DNA of 64,000 bases from Setoptus koraiensis (Eukaryota; Arthropoda). Each line of letters opens with the position of its first letter. The stretch's first letter is position 1. Below the pieces are notes generated by a model. That model made no database searches. It had not been told where the DNA came from and saw nothing but the letters and a program-made list of their open reading frames with translations. The stretch spans positions 17,112,001-17,176,000 of the forward strand of contig CM106586.1 of the NCBI GenBank assembly GCA_048013815.1. Direction: 5' to 3'. The position numbers and the translations under genes are program-made. This document shows positions 48,358 through 61,971 of this stretch, piece after piece.

Positions 48358-50916
48358 GGGCAAACACAACGGAGCCCCGCAATAAAATGACAGCACAACG
48401 GCGGCCAGATTGAGCGCGGTCGCTCGCACGATGCGAGCATGATTCGAGCGACCCGTCCGAACGGTATCTGTGGCCGTTTTAATGAGCCCGCAAGTTTTAG
48501 GCCACAAGTGAAATCTTTGTGCTGCCCTGGCGCTGGCACGCCGCCGAGACTCGCCAGGCGATGCGATCGCGCTCAAGACGACAGCAAATCACAGCGCCGG
48601 TCATGATATATCGTGATGCAAAACTTACTCTCGCTGTCACAATGTGCCCATGTCGTGGCTTACCTGTCGTCGCGCCGACTCGATTTGACTGATGCCTCTC
48701 AAGCCGCTGGCATGGCGTGTAGGCGATCGCACATTTTAACATTTTAATGGCCAGAATGCATTAGACTGACGGACGCAGCAAACAAACAAACAGACGGCCC
48801 GGCCGGCTAATTGGCCGCGACGGCCGCTCATCAGGTGCGTACATCAATTAGAGCGGCGCGCAATTATTGCTTGCATTGGTGGGCGCATTGGTCACGGGCC
48901 GGCGCGCTACATCCGCGGGTGCCCATGTGCGGTTTGTGCGGTTTGTGCGGCTCGTGCGGTTTGTGCGGCTCGGTCGGTTTGTGCGGCTCGGTCGGTCTGT
49001 CGGTTGTGCCGGATGGAGGCGCGCAGAGGCGGGTAGCGGTGCGGACCGGCTCTGTGGCACGCCGGTTGATGGGCACGTGTGACCACAACCGACAGATCGC
49101 TTGTCGCGATAAACACACACACGGGCCGACGAGCGACAAATTGGCCAATCCATCAATCAGATCTCTCGCTCGGCCGATCGCGGCTGACCGCGGCTGATCG
49201 CGGCTGGCGTCTCCGCTGGCAGCTCCACCTTGCCGGCAGTCCGACGAGGCTGGTCGGCCGACGACCAGCAGCGAGAGCGGCAAACGAGAGCGCTCGCCAT
49301 AAAAAGTAACGGGCACGCAGACGACGTCGGGCGGTGATCTATGGCTGTGCGAGTATCTGGCGCAACTAACGACGCGAGTGACTGCCAGCGATCGCAAGTA
49401 ATACGACATGTTTAATGGCTCCGAGCGGCGAGCCGCATCAACTGTTGACAGCAATCGAAATTGCGAGCGTACCGTCGGGCCATCGGGCGATTGGGCGCGC
49501 GGATGCCGCAAATACCGGCCGCCGTATTGGCAACGCCATCACAATGCAAGCGCAATCGTGCGCCACCCACGACTGTTTGTTTGTCTCATTGTTTGTCGTG
49601 TTTTTTCTGCGCTGTGCCAGTTGTCTCCGCGACGATGGGCTCCCCTCTCATTATATCTGTTTGTTTGTTTATTTATACACACGAGAGCCACTTGACTCGG
49701 CGCAAGCACTCACCTGAGCCGCTTTCAATTGCGCTCCGATCGCGCTTCGGTCGGGCTTCGGTCGGGCTTCGGTTTGGCTTCGATTTGGCTTCGATCGGGC
49801 GCTTGCTAGCGGCAAAAAGCGACGGCTGCAAAAAGTTGCACTGTTCGCGGGCGCAAGCGTCTCCCCGCGACTCGACAGTATCGAGACGCTCGTTCGCGAG
49901 CCTTGCGCCGCTCGATTGTTTGTTTGATACTCGCCCGTCGACGCTGAATCTCGCCCGTTGAATCAACAAGTATCAACAGTGTTGATACTCGCCCGAGCGG
50001 CCGCCATGAATGGCAGCCACTCGGGCGGCCGCAATCACCTGCACAGCGCCACCACAATGGACAACAATGCTCTCGTCGACTCTCTCCTCTCGACAATGTC
50101 GTGTGTGTGGCCCAACGGACGGCCGATCGCATCACCGACCGGGCCCGCTGCACAGATTGTTTGTCTGCCTGCTCGTCGAATTCGAACGGCGCTGTCGCAG
50201 AATTCGAACGCCGCTGTCGTCGCATTCGAACGCGGCTCGAACGGTGCGCCGCCACTAGAAGCGGCCCGGTCGGCGCGATCCAATTGCCAATCGCCAATCG
50301 CCAATTGCCAATTGCCAATTGGCAAATTGCGAATCGAGTGCGTTCATGTCGAGTTCGCGACTGGCGCGACTGATCAACTGAAACCGCAAACTGATAAACT
50401 GAAATGGCAAACTGATAAACTGCAAACCGATCAGTCGGGCCACTAATGAGCGCGCGCCATTGTTCGCGCACTGTTTGCACAGAGGCGTGCGCGTGCTCAT
50501 CAATGGGCCCGCAATTGTCAGCCGATCCGGCGGCCACTCTGGCGGCCGGCCCGGCGACCACTCGGGCGGCCACTCGGGCGGCCACTCGGGCGACCAATTG
50601 AATGGGGGTGGCCCGTTGTGGCCACTTTCGAGCACAGTTCGCGAGCCAAACAAGTGCCAAACAACGGCTCGTGTGGGTTCTCGGCCACTCGGACACTCGG
50701 CCAATTTGCCACTTGGCCGCCGACCGGCCGACGGGCCGACGGGCTGGGTGGCAGAGCCAACGGAATTGGGGGCGCGAATCCCGTTGGCCGGCTCGTCGGC
50801 CGGTCGGTCAATTCAGTTCGTCGGTCCGGCTCGCTAGGTTGGCCGGTTGGTTTGGCGCGGTGCGGTGCGTCGGCCGAGCGCCGCAGCCCGGCTGGTGCTC
50901 CCCGGCGCTGGGCCAA

Positions 50917-50959
50917 CTTTACGAGCTGCCTTTACGAGCTGCCTTTACGAGCTGGCTGG
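50917..50959. repeat. Three 14-bp tandem units (tttacgagctgcct)
   Basis: Two exact units and a third differing at its end lie within GC-rich DNA. No gene context is recognised. Confidence 0.75.
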
Positions 50960-53083
50960 CGACCTTGATCGGCGAAACGGCCACCAGTGGCCATGTCGCG
51001 CTCGCTCGTTATCGTCGGCACCTCCGCGGCGTGCCTTATGCCCGGCCCGGTCGCAATTGCACGGCGCGGTCGCGTTCGCATGGCGCGTTTGCTTGCTCTG
51101 GTCGCGTTTGCTTGCCCTGGTCGCGTTTGCGCGGCCCGAGCTCGGGCCGCTCGAGTCGCCGGCGCGGTCGGCGGGCCGACGCGAGCGGACGTGCTGCACT
51201 CACCTGAGCGACAACAATGCCAATCAGTGATTATAATGGCATCGTTGGCGTTCCCCGTTGTGCGGCCAGATGCCGAGATGCGCCCAGCGTCGACACTCGA
51301 CCAGCAAACAAAGAATGCAAATGAATAGCGTCCACATGAATAGCATTCATTGGCCAATAAACGGCCAAAATGCAACAGACTGGACACTGTTCTCATGGAG
51401 TGTATTAAAACGGCAAAAATTTACAAATGAACGAGTGGACAAATGACAGTCCCAGTGACAGTGACGCTGACAGTGACAAACAGACAGATTGCGATCGCTC
51501 AAAATCGGCCCGACCGACCGGCTGTTTGCCGGCCGCGGCGCCTCTCGCCGGGCCCAATCTCACTCGACGGGCCGGCCCGTTGAATAATATCGGCCGGCTC
51601 GTCGCTGGCCGATCGCTATCTGATTCAGATGATCTGGAGCGCTCTCACGATCATTCCGCGAACTAATTCCGACAACATTCCGGTGACATTCGGCCCGAGC
51701 GATTTGGGCCAGTCGCTTGAAATCGCGTCGGCGCCCACTGCTGCCACCACCAGCACGCCGCGGACACTAACGCAGTGCGGGCCGGGCACGGACGCGGCAA
51801 CAGGTCGCAACGGGCCGGCTTGCGACAGGTGCCTCGGCCGGCTTGCGACAGGTACCTCGGCCGGCGGCGGAGGCCCGGACGGCGCCGATTCGCCCAGATT
51901 GCGTGCCATTTCGTGCCACTTCGTGCCGCTTCGTGCTATTTCGCGCCGTTTGGAGCCGTTTTGTGCCGCCATGTGCCAATGGCCACGGCACAGGACGTTG
52001 GTTCGACGGCGCTGGACAGTGTGGGCCTACGGTCACCGCGGCGCAACTGGCGAAATTGATTGATGCCATTCGGTGTGCGCCATTTGTCACGACTGTGCCA
52101 GCCTGTTTGTTTGCTCATGCGGAATGTCATGCAAATGAATGGCCGGCGAGCGGACACTGACAGCGCCTAATGAGCAACAACAGCAACAACAACGGCGAGC
52201 GAAACTACAAGCGCCGTTGTTTATATTTGTTTTGACACATTCTTGCATAATAATGAGCGAGCGAGCACGACGGCGCGGCCGGCAATTGCATTAGCATGTC
52301 GTCTTGCTGTCAGCCGGCCGGCCGGCCGGCCGGCGGCAACAAGAGGCCGGCCCACGTTGCTCGCTGGCCGATGGTGCCGGGCCGGCGCGTTCACGACACA
52401 ATCGGCGGCCGGCCCGGCGATTGGCCGAACGACAAGTGATTTATGACGACTTTTGAAGTTGGCTGTCACACAGCCAGTTATTCGATAACTGGCGCCCGTC
52501 CGATGACCGGCACCGTTGGCGTGTCGCTGGCGTGATTACGCCGCCCGATTATGCAAATCATGCGGCAATCATCGTGCCCGTCAGCCGGTCTGCGCAACAG
52601 TGCGATGTCAATCGGCGAACCCTTCCACCTGTTGCCAACAACACCGACGGCGCTGTTTGTTTGCCCGTCGTCGGGCCGGCCGCCGCTCGTTGCGCCGCTC
52701 GTCGAGCCGAGCGCTGCGAGCGGCAGCGCATCAATCTTGCCAGCTCCACTCGAGATAAGTGCCTGTCAATCAGCGCCGACCGTCCGCCGACCGAAGGGGC
52801 CGCTGTCGACTGGACGGTGTCGGGCAAGCCGCATGATACAATCAGTGCGCACAGGCGGCGCGGACGGCCCGCCTGTGCACTGTGTCCCGGCGCTCGCCGG
52901 GCGCAAGCGGCGCTCAGCGGGCCCGCAACAGCGCCGGGCACGCCAACGCGCCCTCGGCCGGCCGCTGCTGGCGTGACCTTTGTGCGAGCGGGGCACAATT
53001 AACTTGTCACTATTCCGATAATTCTAATGATAATTGCGCCATGATAATTGCGTGTCGTCCGACGATGACGGCTTAATTTAGAT

Positions 53084-53210
53084 TGTCGCTGTCGCTGTTG
53101 TCGCTGTTGTTGCTGTCGTTGTTTTCAGTGTTGTTGTTGCTGTCGTTGTTTTACATGTTGCTGTTGCGGTCGTTGTTGCCGCCGTCGTTATCGATGTTGT
53201 CGTTGTTGGC
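53084..53210. repeat. Degenerate TCGCTGTTG-type array
   Basis: Short tgttg and tcgctg units recur over about 125 bp. All three plus frames are nearly stop-free, giving a false Leu/Ser-rich frame. Confidence 0.7.
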
Positions 53211-54887
53211 GCTGCTATCTGCGCCGGCATCTGATCGATTGTTTGTTTGCATGAGCGATTTGTTTGTTTGCCGGTAGCCTGTCGGTGCCGGCCCGCCGCC
53301 GTCCATCACGCCGCTCGACCGGCCGCCAGCGCTCGCCGGACAGCTCGCCGGCCAGCCTCGAATCAATCAGCCCGATGCGCTTAATTAAGTTAGCGATGGC
53401 GCCACCGACTCACCTGTTGTTGGCCCGTTCGCTCGCTGCTTGCTGGCCAGCGCCGTTTGTCACTCCCATTGGCTCGCTTGTCCGGCTTGTCGGGCCAGTT
53501 GCGGCTGTCGGCCGTTTTCACGGCCAGCCGTTAATAGGCCCGTCGCCTGTTGCAATTGGAATTGAGTTCACATTGGCGAGCACGTCCGTCGGGCCGCGCA
53601 CGAAGGCCCGCGGACGCGCGTTTAACCGGCTATTTGCCGGCCGAATCAATCATAATCACGTTAGCGCGCCGATGCCAACAACAACACTGACATCGGCCAA
53701 CTTGTCAGTGGCGCTCATTACTGGCCACACTGGCATTTGCGCCAATCAGCATATTGACTCAATATTATTGAGCCAAGCAGCGCGCTTGATTGCAATTAAT
53801 TGCTGCCCGACCTTGGCTACCTGTCGGCCAGTCTGGCCACTTTGGCCACTTTGGCCAGTCTCGTCGCTGCGGCCATATGGTCGGTCTTGTTATTGCGGCC
53901 AGTGCGGCCACTTTGGCCGACTGGCGGCCGGTGGCGGCGACTGGCGGCTGATTTGCATGAGCGCAATTCAAATCAATCGGCGATTGATTCGTGTCAGTGT
54001 CGCACAGCGCACGCTGGCCGCCGCTGTTTGTCGTTGTCGCTGTCGCTTGTCGCCGATGACGCAACAGCGACGAGCGACAGCGACCAATTGGCCGCCGAGC
54101 GTAGCGAATCGGCTGTGTGTCATCACCTGTTGCACCTTAACCTTGATTTGGGTTGTCAATTGTTGTCAATTGTTGTCCGTCAGACAACCAGGCGACCGGC
54201 GTTTCTCTCATTGTGCACAGGCCACTCGGCAGATTCTCGACGGATTCTCAGCAGATTCTCGGGGTGCGCAATGCGCCAACAACAGCGACGACGGCGACAA
54301 CGGCGACAACAGCAACAACAGCGACCATCGGCAACTGTCACTCGATCCCACAAACGGCGCTGTTGTGGCTGTTGCGATTGTCGCGGTTGTCGCGGTTGTT
54401 GCTGTCGCGGTTGTTGCGTTTGTCGCATGGTCACAGTGGCGGTCGCAGTGGTCGTCGCGCAACAACAATGGCGCAAACAGTCGAGCCAGCGACAGAGCGA
54501 CAGAGAAAGAATCAGAGCGAAACAAGCTGACGGCGATCGCGCACCCAGCGCCACCAACTTTCTCTCGGCTGGCCACTGGCCGCTGGTAAGTGTGCGCTTC
54601 GACAGGTGAGTCGGACAGGCTGCTCGCTGTGACTGTTTGCACGCAGCGCCTTTCGGCGGGCGTTCGGCGCGGCGCACCGAAGCAGCAGCCGTTTGTGGCC
54701 GTCGATTGGCTGCGCTCATGAAACGACCACAACAGCAACCACAACAACAGCAACAACAACAGCAACAACAACGACAGCAGCAACAACAACGACAAGTCAA
54801 ATATCGATCACAGCCAATTGCGGCTCGAGTCGCGTTCGATTTGTCCGAGCTGTCGAAGCGTTCGCTCGAGCTTTGAGTTGGCTCTCG

Positions 54888-54965
54888 GGCAATTCGCTCT
54901 CGTTCGGCGTTCGGCGTTCGCTCTCGTTCGGCGTTCGCTCTCGTTCGGCGTTCGGCGTCGTTCGA
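54888..54965. repeat. CTCTCGTTCGG / CGTTCGG short-unit array
   Basis: Interspersed units ttcgctctcgttcggcg and ttcggcg are repeated several times. It looks like slippage-born repetition, without a coding explanation. Confidence 0.75.
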
Positions 54966-57900
54966 CTGGTCGCAGCAATTGCTTTCCATTGGCTGCTCGC
55001 CTTGCGGCCGTCCGTTCGCCGGGCGACGTTGTGCGAGTTCGTGCGCTTCGAAACGACCAACAAAGAATTAATAGCTTTTTCCCATTCTTGCGCTGCTCCA
55101 GCGCTGCACTCCGGCCACTGCACTCCAGCAACTCTGACAGTGACTCGGGCAGATAGTCGCTCTGGCGACTGGCAGTTCGCACAGAATTCCCACCTCGTCC
55201 CAGATTCCTGCGCGCTCCATGTTCTGGGCGCTTCGCAGAGTGGGTTCTCTATGCCGCCGTGCTCCAGAAGAAGCGTTCTCTCGACGGAGCGTTCTCTCGG
55301 AGCGTTCTCTCGAAGCGTTCGAGCCGCAGAAGCAACAGGTCGTTCGATTGGCTGGCACAACAAGCACAACAAGCACAATGAGCACCGCAGACTGCGGCCC
55401 GTCGCGGCGGCGGCGGCGCTGCAAACGCTCTTACCACCTGTTGATCGTGGTTGCCTCTCGCCGACTGGCCGGCTCACTGGCCGGCGCTCGTTCGTGAGCT
55501 GGCATAATTATTAATCTGGCCCATGGCTTCGCTCCGACGAGAGACGCAACTCGCTCAGCGATGCTTCGCTCTGAGCTCTTTCTCTGAGCCTTCTTTTGGG
55601 AGCATTCTTTTCGGTGTCCAGTGTCCACTAAACTCGCCGGCTCGCGAGCGCCACCGCCGGCCAGTTTAATCTGCGCCGGGCGCCTCATTCGAATCTTGCG
55701 CACGCCGATCGAAAGGCCGGCCGAGGCGCCGGCCATAAAACCAGCTGATCGGGCCATGCAAATCAGAGCCGATCAAGTGGCATGCAAATGCGCGCACACA
55801 GTTTTGTATGATGCAACCACAACGAGACAATCGGCCGAGATTGTTGTTGGGCACACACACACACACACACGAGAAAAACGTAAGAAAAAGGCAAGAAAAA
55901 CGCAACAAGTACGCAACAAATACCCAAGAAATCGTGCTAATCTGCAATTAATCATTTCATCGTCTCACTCAATTCGGCGGGCATTCATGCCTGACGTGGT
56001 CGGCCGACATGAGCAAATCTCATTTAATAGTTAGCTTGTCGTTGTTGCGCAACTCGGCCCATCGAGCATCGAGCAAAGCGTTGCAAATCGTCAACTGGCT
56101 GCCGTGTTCCAATCGATTGGTCATTCTCGTTGCCATTGGCCCGCTGACCAATCGCGCAACATCCCGACAGTGGCAATAATAATAACAATGCCGATAATGT
56201 ATGTAAATGTTTGTAGCGCGGCAGCGGGCGCCCAGAGCGAAATCGGGCGCCCGCTGCCGGCCGCTCTGTTACTGCGCGCATGGTCGTTTGAGGCGCCAAC
56301 TTGCGGCGCGGCTCCCGGCCGCCGCAGTCTGCGGACATGGCTTGTGCTCATTGTGCTCATTGTGCTCAGTGTTCTAATTGTGCTTGTTGTGCGGCGGCGG
56401 AAGTGCGCCGAATCGGCACTTCCGGTGCGACTCGTATCGCGGCTCGTATCGCGACTCGTATCGCGAACCGCGGAGACGGCCGGTCGGCCAGGTTGGCCGC
56501 CAACAGCCAACTGTTACCAGTACAAATTTCCAGTTCGCTTCGCGGAGCTTATGCCGGCGAGCGCAACAATGGGCGCCCTCGAATGATTATCGCTCTGCGA
56601 CTCGCAGACTGCGGAATCTCGCGAACGCCACTCACAAACGGCAATTGTGACTGCAATCGCAGTTTGTGAGTGAATGGCCAATGTGACTGGCAAATCGCCA
56701 ATGGCAAGCGGCAAATATACGAATGCACAAATGCGAGCGTCGGGCCGGCATCGGCGGGCCTCGCGTCCAAGGTCACCCGTCCGTCCGACGGCTAGCCAGT
56801 GGCGGCACATTTTTTTTTTTCGTTGACGGCTGTTTGTTTTTAGCGGAAAACAACGCTGAGCAAACAACAATCGCGCCACGAAGCCATCAAAGTCGCAGTC
56901 AGCATCGCCGGCCAGCGCATAAACAAAACAACTTAATCAAGATCAATCATCAGCAATCAGCGCTTTGCCGGCCGAAACAGTTTTAAATAAATCAGCTCAA
57001 AACAATCCAATCCGCCATGCAAACATGCAGCTCTACTCGACTTATTTGGCCGTTTGTCAGTGCCAAACGTTGCGTTACCCCCCGGAATTATAACTAGTCT
57101 AGTCAGTTTGATGCCGTTGCCGCTGTTACGCAATTGCGGCGGCGGCGGCACCAGCAATCAAGTCAGCAGCAATCGAGTCAGCAATCGAGTCAGCAGTCGA
57201 GTCAGAGCGGCAGAGTAAATCACCTGAATCACACTGTTTTAGCGTCGCTCGAGCGAAGGTTAACATGCGAGCGCAAACAATCGCCAAAAGTGGATTACAT
57301 AATGCTTTTTATTATTTCATTTCATTTTGTTTTATTTCATGCCATTCCGTTTTATCGCCGGCTGCTCGTTGTTTCTCGTCTCGCCGGTTCTCGTCTCGCT
57401 GTTTCTCGTCGCGTCGCGTCTCGTCTCGTCGTTTCTCGTCTCGTCGTTTCTCGGCCTCGCTCACTCCCTCGCTTATCGTCGCCGCTCTCAGCCGCCCGTC
57501 GCCGCTCTGCGCTCTTCGGCGGCTCCCGACGGCTCGCGGCTTGCGTGGTCGCCGGCCCGGCCGCAACAAACAAACCCACGCCTCGCATCAAGTGCAAACA
57601 GCCACCTGATGATTTCTCGATTGCTCAATCAAACGTGGCATCTCGACTCGAGACTCTCGAGAGCCGCTCATCGGCGCTCGATCGCGGACTCAGCGCAACC
57701 AAACGGTGGCAGCACTTTCGCCGACGCGCTGGCGGCCACCGTCGGCCGGCCGCACCGGCCCGGTCTATTCACAGCGCGGTTCACAGCTCGGTCCGGTGCG
57801 GCCACGGTGCGGCCCGGTGCCGCCACGGTGCGGCTTCGGTTGCAGGGCCAGACGCTCAGGTGCGAGGCAAGCGCTTTGCCGGTGTGAGAATTCGGAAGCT

Positions 57901-59860
57901 CGCACTTAAACGGCTCGCAATTTTGTTGCAAACAAACGGATAAATATAAATCGTTGGCGTTGGCTGGAATTGCGGCGCAGCAGCCTGCTCGAGCCGTCGG
58001 CTCGCATGCTCGGCTGCGGCGTTCGGCTCGAGAATTCGGCCGCGCCGTTCGGCGTGAGAGTGGCCCGGCGCTGAGAGTGTGTTCGCGGTGCGAAGCCTAA
58101 TTACGCGCCGGAACGCGCATCAATCAAAACACAAACGGGCCAGGCGAAAGGCGCACAAAGGAGCCACTTGGCCGAAAACAAAATTGTTGTAATCAATTGG
58201 ATTCGCGGCAAACCGCTGCCGGTCGCACTTGACTCCGCTCTCGCATTTATCCATTCGTTTGCAGCCAGTTGGCTGTCTCACAGGTTATAACTCACAGGTT
58301 ATGACTGGCGCGTTTTCACTCGCGAGCGACAAGTGACCGCAGACGCGTCGTCGGTTGCGGCCGGCGCTTTGGACCTCAGGTGAGTCGGCTGTCGACGCGG
58401 CCCGAGCCAGCGCGCCGGGCCGACGGTCACGCCGCCACGAGAGCCCGTCCGCTCGGTTCAACCGGGCGATAGCGGGCCGATACCGGCGGTGCGCCGCGAT
58501 ATTAGCCGATCATCATCGCATTGTTGTGGCATTGTGGTGATCGGTTGGCGCTGAGCGGCCGCTGAGTGGTCGGCTGTTGTTGTGCCGGCCGGCGGGTTTC
58601 TGCGGCGCTGGTGGCCACCGGGCCGGCACCGGCGACGCTGGCAACGTTGGCAACACTGTTGCAGTTATCGGTTTCTCCGCGACTATTGCGAATCGCTTCC
58701 AACGAATCTCGCACTTCCAACGAATCTCGCACTTCGGAACGAATCTCGCGCTCCGAAACGATGCCCGTCGCTTCGAAGCGCGAGGGCGACTGCGAACGCG
58801 CCCGATAACGCATGCCGCGCGCGGCCCAAACGATCCGTCCGCAAACGATCCGTCCGCAAACGCACGCAACAAACGACGGCGTCCACTGGAGCGTGCTCCT
58901 CTCTCTCTCTATCTCACCTTATTAATTTTTCACTTTCGCCACTCGCGGCTACCTGTTGCCCGGCCGCCTGTTATCTCGCTACCTTTTGGCTGGCCCGTGT
59001 GCCCGCTCGTTGGCTGTGTTTTACCCTGTTGAGCCGGCCAAAGTTTGCCCATCGCTTTTTACAAAATTTACCTGTTGGCCGGCGCGATGCCAGCAACAAT
59101 TTTGCAAGTAGCAACAGGTAGTTAAGACGGCGGCATTAATAGCCGATGAGCGGCCGGTATTAAATAAAAAACTCAACTCAAATATGTTCGCGTGCAAACA
59201 CTTGTCTCGGCGTCGGTCAGTTATGCGGCCGCAGCAACTTGTGGCCGCAGCAGCTATGAATTGACTGCCGGCCAACTATCGCTGGAATTATAGTTATAAT
59301 TGGTGCAACAACAACTGACAGAATCGAAATCATTTTTTATGCTTTCGCTTTTTACACTGTGTACGAGTCACATTCTTAGAATCTTTGCGAGCCGACTTTC
59401 TAAGCAAACACTGTCGCTGGCCACTGCCACCGGCCAAAGCTGGCCAGTCGCCAGAATTACGTAATTAAATTTATACTTCTTTTTACTTATTTATACTTCG
59501 GACAGAGCTGGCCACTAATCAGGCCAGCTCAAACTTATTTTGCTCATTTTATTTTATAGCAACTGCGCGCTCATGGGCCGCAATCAACCACAATCGACTG
59601 CAATCGCCTGTAATCAAATTAGAATGTGTGTGGTCGTGGTCGCCAATATCGTCTACGGCTGGCTTCCGACGCGTCAGCGCAAACGCATAAAAGCTAGCGA
59701 CGAAAGGCCAGAAATAGCCTCGCAGCGATACCTGGGTGTGACACTATTTCGGCCCTCGCCGGACCATTCTTGTGCAGACCGCTGCCATAGTCGCTCGGGA
59801 AGAGTGTCCGGCGAGACTATCGCCAGATCGGTGCGCTCGTCGGGCGCCAGCGGCCTGTCC

Positions 59861-60060
59861 GAAATGGTCCGAAATGGTCCGAAATGGTCCGAAAAAGTCC
59901 GAAAAAGTCCGAAAAAGTCCGAAAAAGTCCGAAAAAGTCCGAAAAAGTCCGAAAGAGTCCGAAAGAGTCCGAAAGAGTCCGAAATGGTCCGAAAAAGTCC
60001 GAAAGAGTCCGAAAAAGTCCGAAAGAGTCCGAAAGAGTCCGAAAAAGTCCGAAAGAGTCC
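59861..60060. repeat. Twenty 10-bp units with phased A-tracts
   Basis: Exactly twenty 10-bp units occur, in three versions: gaaatggtcc, gaaaaagtcc and gaaagagtcc. The order is WWW AAAAAA GGG W A G A G G A G, with W, A and G naming the versions. The length never deviates from 10. A-tracts repeating at the helical period are known to curve DNA. All three plus frames are open, so the Lys/Ser/Glu-rich frames here are by-products. Confidence 0.95.
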
Positions 60061-60397
60061 GAAACAGAGTGAATCGCGGGCCGATTTCGCAACTTTGAAT
60101 CAAAGTCAATCAACTGGGCCGAAGTGCATCGCCTATCCGATTGCGTAATTGTGTTCGTGATGCCCGATCACAGCTCATGTGGCTCGCATGGCATTTGATG
60201 TCATGCGATGGCGCATTGGCGGCCGCAATCAAAGTCGCTCGCTTACCTGTCCGACGCGAGCGCCAGAGTGTAATCTAATCAACGACAGGTAGCCGGCACC
60301 GGCGAACAGGTAGCCAAATAAAGCGCAAACAGAGAGTGTAAATGAGGAGAACAATGCCGGCCAAACGGTAGCTCGTGGCCAAAGTTGTTTGCGTCAT

Positions 60398-60467
60398 GAT
60401 GACGGCGACGACGCCGATGACGCCGATGACGCCGATGACGCCGATGACGCCGATGACGCCGATGATG
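60398..60467. repeat. About seven 9-bp units (gatgacgcc)
   Basis: Near-perfect gatgacgcc units run from a degenerate left end to gatgatg on the right. Identity suggests recent expansion. Confidence 0.9.
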
Positions 60468-61229
60468 TAATTGATGCACCAGCTGCCGGTCAGCTGATAC
60501 AAATGACGTAATGCGCGGCGTAATTTATTGCTGGGGCTGTGATCGGTGGGCTCGAAAAAAGACAAGGTGAGTGTTGTTGCGGCGATCATTACTCATACTC
60601 ATGTGTGATGTTGCCACTTGTTGTTGTTGGCACTGGCAACATGTGTATTAATTTAAACAACAGTAGTTTGGCTATTAGTGATTGCGTCATGAGCGTGTGT
60701 GTGTGCGAGTCGTGATGAACCTGTCCGATTGTTTATATCGGCTCGCATTGGTTCCGGTTTCGCTCTCGCGGGCTCTCGCTCTGTGTGCTCGTTGCGTCAT
60801 GACGTCCTGGTCGGCTGATCATGTCGGCTGTCGGCCGTTATACAGCTACAGGCTGCCCTATACACCCTGCGCTGACCCGTAGCGATGCCGGCACGATTCG
60901 GGTCCCGTGCCGGAGTTACGCAGGCGTCACCTGTCGGCTCGAATGGGCTCCATTTGTCGTTCATGGCGGTGCAATAGCTCGCATTATGCGAGTCGTATAC
61001 CATACCTAGTGTAATAGTGTAATATATCTATGATATATTATGTGATACGACAACAATTGCAACAATGGCCGCTTGTTTTTTTTTGCGATCAAAGCGCCAT
61101 CTCATCCTGAGTGCTCGCCAAAAGATAATAATCTGGCTGTCGCTGCATCATTTGTAGCGCGTGAGACACCGCAACAAATCCGGACCGGTTATGGTTGCGC
61201 GCCAACTGCAACAATATCAATACACGGCG

Positions 61230-61304
61230 GTATATATATTAGTAATGTATATATATATTAGTAATGTATATATATATTAGCAATGTGTATATATATATAT
61301 TAGG
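61230..61304. repeat. AT-rich 18-bp tandem array (attagtaatgtatatat)
   Basis: Three to four units lie in an AT-rich pocket inside the GC-rich domain. No other feature is seen. Confidence 0.75.
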
Positions 61305-61904
61305 GCCACAATTGAGCCGGTTGGAGGGTGCGAAATGGCACGAAAATGGCCAGCGACCAACTACTGTCAGTGGCTGCAACTACCGTTCTGCTTTCTCCGA
61401 TCGCCTTTCAGGCTGAAAGTTTCAACTATCACACTGTGAGACTCATAGGGCCAGCACAATCAATGCTGGTCGGCCCAATTGCAACAATTGTGCAACCAGC
61501 GATTGCGTAACCAATCGCCAGCGAGCAAACAATTAATGGTCATCAACAGCAAACCAACACCTGCTCATATTATGTAACATGTATGATGCACTTGCAGTGT
61601 GCAATTGTGACTATTGGCAACGGTGCTCATGAGTGTGATTACCGTTATGTTTAGCTACTAAATATATGTATTTATGTACAACTGGAGCGGCGGGCAGGTG
61701 GCGCGCCATTGACACGGCCCCGGTTTCAACGGCAGTTTCACCTGTTGGCGCGCTGGCGGCTGACAGCGAGCTCGGAGTAACTGTGAATTTAAAGTGTATC
61801 GAATGCACTGATTAACAATGGCGCCGGCGCCAATGGTGGCAGCGTCAGTCGTGGCGAGCGAGCACAGAAGCTTGCCAATGTTTGTATCAGCGCGTTGGCG
61901 ATTC

Positions 61905-61971
61905 GAGGCGGCGACCCGAGCGGCACAAGCGAAGCGGCGACCCGGGCGGCACAAGCGAAGCGGCGACGAGA
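61905..61971. repeat. Two 28-bp tandem units followed by AAACAAACGAC-type repeats
   Basis: The units (gcggcgacccgagcggcaca agcgaa type) are tandem, and a CAAACAAACGACA run follows at 61985-62075, then two 21-bp aaatcagcgaggccgcg units at 62122-62163. These are three unrelated repeat types within 260 bp. Confidence 0.75.

Noticed and set aside
49806-50696. 296-codon minus-strand frame as a gene
   Set aside because: It overlaps four other long frames, and its length is explained by stop-poor GC-rich DNA and short repeats such as RVAARVAARVVAG.
53264-54609. Overlapping open frames of 441 and 269 codons in the GC-rich domain as genes
   Set aside because: Several frames on both strands are open at once, the peptides are low complexity and Arg/Ser/Cys-rich, and no splice-consistent or family-like segment is seen.
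59540-60148. 202-codon frame with KSEKVRKSPKK repeats as a charged-repeat protein
   Set aside because: It is produced by the 10-bp array, which is open in all three plus frames and in minus frames; nothing outside the array looks coding.
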